A stretch of 64,000 bases of DNA from Paenibacillus silviterrae (GTDB lineage Bacteria > Bacillota > Bacilli > Paenibacillales > NBRC-103111): NCBI RefSeq assembly GCF_030167925.1, contig NZ_JASKUT010000001.1:4238501-4302500 (forward strand), in the 5' to 3' direction. Positions 61,187-64,000 of this stretch are shown here, one piece after another. The notes below the pieces were generated by a model. That model ran no database searches and was not told the DNA's origin. It saw nothing but the letters and a program-made list of their open reading frames with translations. The position numbers and the translations under genes were made by a program. Numbering within the stretch: the first letter of the stretch is position 1; each line of letters begins with the position of its first letter.

Positions 61187-61219
61187 GCACTGACCTTGGT
61201 AGAGGGTCGGTGCTTTTTT
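61187..61219 (+). terminator. Terminator of the small acidic protein gene
   Basis: GCACTGACC / GGGTCGGTGC (one GT pair) is followed by six T. Confidence 0.85.
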
Positions 61220-61253
61220 GTGCTACGATGGGAGGAAGAGAGGTGAGACAGGT

Positions 61254-62078
61254 ATGCGAAACTACTTGCGCAAAGCGTATGAGAGCTGGATCGATTATCC
61301 GCTTCGGGATGGAAGCAGGCTCGCCGGAGGAGAGTACCGGATCGTACGGTTTCTGGGTGTGGGCAGCTACGGGCTGACGTATCTGTGCGAGCATAGAATC
61401 ACTGGGGAGCAGGCCGTCGTAAAGCAGGCGAAGCCGAGCAAGGGAAAGCTCGGAGCGGAGCTGCTTCAGCGGGAAGCGGAGGTCATGGCGCTTCTCAGGC
61501 ATCCGCGTATCCCTAAGCTTGTCGGGACGGTCGCTGCAGGAAAGCATGCCTATCTCATCATGGAGTACGTAGAAGGGGAAACAGTAGAGGATCTGATTTT
61601 CGAGCGGGGCATCACTTATACGGAACGGGCGTCTCTGCAAGTCCTTCGGGAGCTGATGGAGATTGTAGCCTACGTACACGACCAAGGGTTCGTCCATTTG
61701 GATATCCGCATTCCCAATGTAATTTGGAAGGGAAACGATCTGCATCTGATCGATTTCGGACTGGCGAAGCGGATCGGTGCGCATTTCGTGCCGGAGCGCG
61801 GGATGGACGAGGAGCTGGTGCGGCGCCGGACTCCGACGCTTTCGAGCGACTACTATGCGCTCGGTCATTTTTTGCTGTACCTGCTGTACTCCTCTTATCC
61901 CAGCGCGGATTCGGATACACAGGAGAGCGCTTCGGAGGGAGACGATTGGGAAAAGGAGCTTGCGCTCTCAGCAGGAACGACGTCCTTGCTGCGCAAGCTC
62001 CTCCAAAGAGATGCTCCCTATGATTGTGACGAGACGCTTCTTCTGGACCTGAAGCAATCGATTCAGGAGCTGGAATAG
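61254..62078 (+). CDS. Single-domain Ser/Thr protein kinase
   Basis: 274 residues from ATG at 61254 behind AGGTGAG; the frame upstream overlaps the terminator. It is a complete kinase domain: glycine loop FLGVGSYG, catalytic Lys in AVVKQAK, HxDxxxxN as HLDIRIPN (HRD to HLD), and DFG as IDFGLAK. There are no PASTA, transmembrane or FHA extensions. Such kinases are usually free cytosolic regulators. The 3' end overlaps a convergent small basic gene by 16 bases. Substrates are not known. Confidence 0.85.
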   Translation: MRNYLRKAYESWIDYPLRDGSRLAGGEYRIVRFLGVGSYGLTYLCEHRITGEQAVVKQAKPSKGKLGAELLQREAEVMALLRHPRIPKLVGTVAAGKHAYLIMEYVEGETVEDLIFERGITYTERASLQVLRELMEIVAYVHDQGFVHLDIRIPNVIWKGNDLHLIDFGLAKRIGAHFVPERGMDEELVRRRTPTLSSDYYALGHFLLYLLYSSYPSADSDTQESASEGDDWEKELALSAGTTSLLRKLLQRDAPYDCDETLLLDLKQSIQELE

Positions 62079-62239
62079 CGGCCGTACTTGTTTTTGTAAT
62101 GACGGTGCCCTTGCCGGTAGCCGTTGCTCTTATGCACGTCGGAAGACGAGTACTTTTTGTACATCGGCTTGCGCGGATAATGCCCTTGCTTGGAGTGAAG
62201 CAGAGAGGATAGTAACTTTCTGAGCAGATGCTTGATCAT
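62063..62239 (-). CDS. Small basic protein
   Basis: 58 residues from ATG at 62239 behind GGAGGAGG; a longer frame starts at 62323 without a ribosome site. It is rich in Lys, His, Tyr and Ser (YPRKPMYKKYSSSD, ending KYGRYSSS) with an amphipathic N-terminus (IKHLLRKLLSSLLHS). The tail overlaps the kinase gene's end on the other strand. It resembles small spore or coat-associated basic proteins only in composition. Confidence 0.5.
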   Translation of the reverse strand: MIKHLLRKLLSSLLHSKQGHYPRKPMYKKYSSSDVHKSNGYRQGHRHYKNKYGRYSSS

Positions 62240-62337
62240 AACATGGCCTCCTCCGTTGCGAACTGGATTTACCATATATGTACGGTTCGATGCTCCTGCG
62301 GTTTCAAGAAAGCTGCTTCGCATAGCAGAGGAGAACC
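62240..62337. other. Unassigned intergenic stretch
   Basis: Between the basic small gene and the DUF2294 fragment. It holds the ribosome site of the former and a probable start region for the fragment; no other structure seen. Confidence 0.4.
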
Positions 62338-62475
62338 TTGGGAAAGCTGGTAGGGGGGAAGCGAATCGGTAGGATCGGCAAAGAGCGGTTACAGCATATC
62401 AGCGGCTATGCCGGGAAGCTGCTGCGGCAGAAATTCGGGCGCGGGCCGGACCCAATCTTCGCTTATGCCGGATAA
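62338..62475 (+). CDS. Truncated DUF2294/MpsC-like fragment
   Basis: 45 residues from TTG at 62338, five bases after AGAGGAG. Its last 28 residues (SGYAGKLLRQKFGRGPDPIF) align with the start of the next gene (ASYTGKLLRETFGKGPESVY), with 13 of about 18 identical or similar. It ends at a TAA after FAYAG, where the full protein continues. It looks like the N-terminal remnant of a duplicated DUF2294 gene, or a small peptide derived from it. Confidence 0.6.
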   Translation: MGKLVGGKRIGRIGKERLQHISGYAGKLLRQKFGRGPDPIFAYAG

Positions 62476-62676
62476 TCGATTCCTCGTTGCGGATGTGCAT
62501 CGTCCTGAAGTAGGATAGGGGTTGCCTGCAATTTACTGGCCGTTAAGGCGGGCTCAACGGTTTACAGGAATGGCGGCTCCTTTATATAATATGAGCTATA
62601 TTTCGTTTGCCCGCATTCATTATAGAGAAGAGGATAAGATGCCTTTTCTTGGAAACCTTTAGGCGGGGGAGCGACC

Positions 62677-63450
62677 ATGCAGGAGTTGACAAGTCAAGGG
62701 ACGGCGGGCGCATCGGCCCAGCAGGCTCAGCAATTGATTGCAAGCTATACCGGCAAGCTGCTGCGGGAGACCTTCGGCAAAGGTCCGGAGTCGGTGTATG
62801 TTTCCTTAGGACAAACGTACTTCACGATTTATTTGCGAAATTTCCTCTCTCCTTCCGAACGGGTTCTGCTGGATCAGGATCATGATCGGATCATTCATCA
62901 GATGCGGGATCGGCTGATGGATAATATCATTCCTGAGATCAGCACTTATATGAGTATTGTGACGGGAGTGAAGCCGAGGGAGTTTTACTACGATTGGAAT
63001 TTAAACAACCGGTCGGGTATGATCATGGGGATGACCTCGGAGCCTTTTCCTGATACGTCTGCGCTATGCGAGCATTATGAAGGCCGCGAAGGCCTAGAGG
63101 TTGAGATTGTGAAGATCAGCCAGCAAGCCCAGAAGGCCCCGGAGGAAGTCTACTCCTGCGAGATCAATCCCAGAACGCTTATCGTGCTGCGCAACGGGAT
63201 TCTGGTACGAATTGAGAAAGAGTTCATTCGGCTGGGGCACGGCGATATGCTGCGAACCGTAAAGCGGCAGCTTGAAAAGAGCTACATGCACAATAACAGT
63301 GCGTTTGAATCGCTCTTGCAAAAGAGTGTCATCGACTCCTTCGTCGATTGGAACTATCAGCTGGACAAAAGCATGATGGTTTTCGTTCTGAATCCCAAAC
63401 ATCCGCCCGGTGGCAATGTGCTGGACATGGTCGACATGAGCCAGTCATAA
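62677..63450 (+). CDS. DUF2294 (MpsC-like) protein with two tandem halves
   Basis: 257 residues with ATG at 62677 behind GGCGGGGGAG. Two DUF2294 units: the first starts IASYTGKLLRETFGKGPESVYVSLG and ends DWNLNNRSGMIMGMT, the second covers ISQQAQKAPEEVYSCEIN to VDWNYQLDKSMMVFVL. DUF2294 is annotated as a Na-translocating system MpsC-type component, a soluble protein working with membrane partners in bicarbonate uptake/membrane potential generation. Duplicated single-chain forms are common in Bacillales. A strong terminator follows at once. Confidence 0.85.
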   Translation: MQELTSQGTAGASAQQAQQLIASYTGKLLRETFGKGPESVYVSLGQTYFTIYLRNFLSPSERVLLDQDHDRIIHQMRDRLMDNIIPEISTYMSIVTGVKPREFYYDWNLNNRSGMIMGMTSEPFPDTSALCEHYEGREGLEVEIVKISQQAQKAPEEVYSCEINPRTLIVLRNGILVRIEKEFIRLGHGDMLRTVKRQLEKSYMHNNSAFESLLQKSVIDSFVDWNYQLDKSMMVFVLNPKHPPGGNVLDMVDMSQS

Positions 63451-63497
63451 ACCGAAATAGAAAGCGAATGCGGTTCGCTTTTTATTTCGGTTTTTTT
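63450..63497 (+). terminator. Terminator of the DUF2294 gene
   Basis: AACCGAAATA-AAAGCGAA / TTCGC-TTTTTATTTCGGTT is a long stem followed by seven T. Confidence 0.92.
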
Positions 63498-63531
63498 CAT
63501 TTTTATATTCAACAGGAGGAGGAAATACATC

Positions 63532-63984
63532 ATGAACCGTAATCGCATATCCTCTTTAAGCGAGCAGTTGAAGGAAATGGGAGCAGAGTCCACTGCGGCT
63601 TTTTCGATGGATCATCTGGATCTTGTCAACCGCCTGCAGCTGTATGATGAGCTCGCTCCGGCGGCCTACACGGAAATCGGCCGAGCGCTGCTTGAGGTGA
63701 AGAAGCTGACGAAGGACATTCCTGCCGAAGAGCTTGGTATGTCAGCCGATGCGTCGATAAGGCAGCTGCGCGAGCTGGAGATAGCGGTATCGGGAGAAGG
63801 GGAGCTGTTTATCAGCCGGTTCCGCAGCGCACAGAGGGGGTACGCTTTGCAAAGGGCCTTCGTTTTACTGAAACGGGAGCTGTCCGACTACGGCGGCCTG
63901 GAGAAGGAGGAGCACAAGCTTATTCTGGAACGCGTCGCCTATGCAAGTAAGGTGCTGGACCAGCTGATCGACATTTTGGGCTGA
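63532..63984 (+). CDS. Helical protein of unknown function
   Basis: 150 residues with ATG at 63532 behind AGGAGGAGG. Mostly amphipathic helix (SEQLKEMGAESTAAFSMDHLD, RQLRELEIAVSGEGELF, RAFVLLKRELSDYGGLEKEE). It has no signal peptide, metal motif or known catalytic motif. The coiled, acid-basic composition suggests a protein-interaction role. The stop is near the window edge. I do not recognise the family. Confidence 0.6.
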   Translation: MNRNRISSLSEQLKEMGAESTAAFSMDHLDLVNRLQLYDELAPAAYTEIGRALLEVKKLTKDIPAEELGMSADASIRQLRELEIAVSGEGELFISRFRSAQRGYALQRAFVLLKRELSDYGGLEKEEHKLILERVAYASKVLDQLIDILG

Positions 63985-64000
63985 AGGAATAATCGGTACC

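Overview
The window looks like chromosomal DNA of a moderately GC-rich, spore-forming Firmicute of the Paenibacillus/Cohnella type. The grounds are Gram-positive gene families (aa3-type quinol oxidase, HprK, a YheC/YheD ATP-grasp spore-coat-type protein, S-layer-homology and copper-amine-oxidase-N secreted proteins, SpoIIE-type phosphatases), strong AGGAGG ribosome sites, frequent GTG/TTG starts and many hairpin-plus-T-run terminators. The genus is an inference. I saw no tRNA, rRNA, CRISPR array, phage or intact insertion sequence.

Layout. 1-3.2 kb: end of a TetR gene with a DUF3995 protein, and two coupled membrane proteins. 2-7.5 kb: a two-component system divergent from a VTC polyphosphate polymerase, DUF4956 protein and beta-helix lipoprotein, with paired 11-bp direct repeats between them. 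7.6-11.3 kb: GNAT enzyme, a 112-bp tandem hairpin repeat, AlkD-like protein, two-domain ABM-like protein and a WYL regulator. 11.4-12.7 kb: carboxymuconolactone decarboxylase plus an ECF41 sigma factor. 12.8-16.6 kb: UvrD-type helicase and a secreted beta-helix protein. 16.8-22.5 kb: a partner-switching cassette (STAS, anti-sigma kinase, BTAD regulator, SpoIIE phosphatase, degenerate SpoIIE paralogue), divergent from two paralogous secreted proteins (22.7-26.1 kb). 26.2-29.4 kb: SbnB, SbnA and a PaaK-like adenylating enzyme, a 2,3-diaminopropionate pathway. 29.5-35 kb: ATP-grasp protein, then a cyclic-di-GMP-I riboswitch ahead of a 1428-residue SLH surface protein.

35-38.6 kb: TetR/membrane protein pair with a palindromic operator, iron-type alcohol dehydrogenase with an LsrG-like protein, and MsrA. 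38.6-43.8 kb: an unusual signalling operon of a membrane CheA-like kinase ending in a CheX domain, a REC-STAS regulator, and a class III nucleotide cyclase also ending in a CheX domain. 44-46.1 kb: AI-2E permease and a decayed chemoreceptor. 46.3-47.8 kb: GH18 chitinase. 48-53.3 kb: a seven-gene minus-strand envelope glycan cluster. 53.5-57.7 kb: small membrane protein and qoxABCD with two Rex-like boxes. 58-64 kb: DUF3052-like protein, HprK with a membrane-anchored phosphate-binding-like protein, two small proteins around a one-domain Ser/Thr kinase, a DUF2294/MpsC gene preceded by a truncated relative, and an unknown protein.

The strongest leads are the CheA-CheX/REC-STAS/cyclase-CheX operon, the active plus dead SpoIIE pair, the riboswitch-controlled SLH protein, the ECF41 promoter match, and the 112-bp repeat with compensatory stem changes. 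All calls come from reading the sequence; no database search was run.
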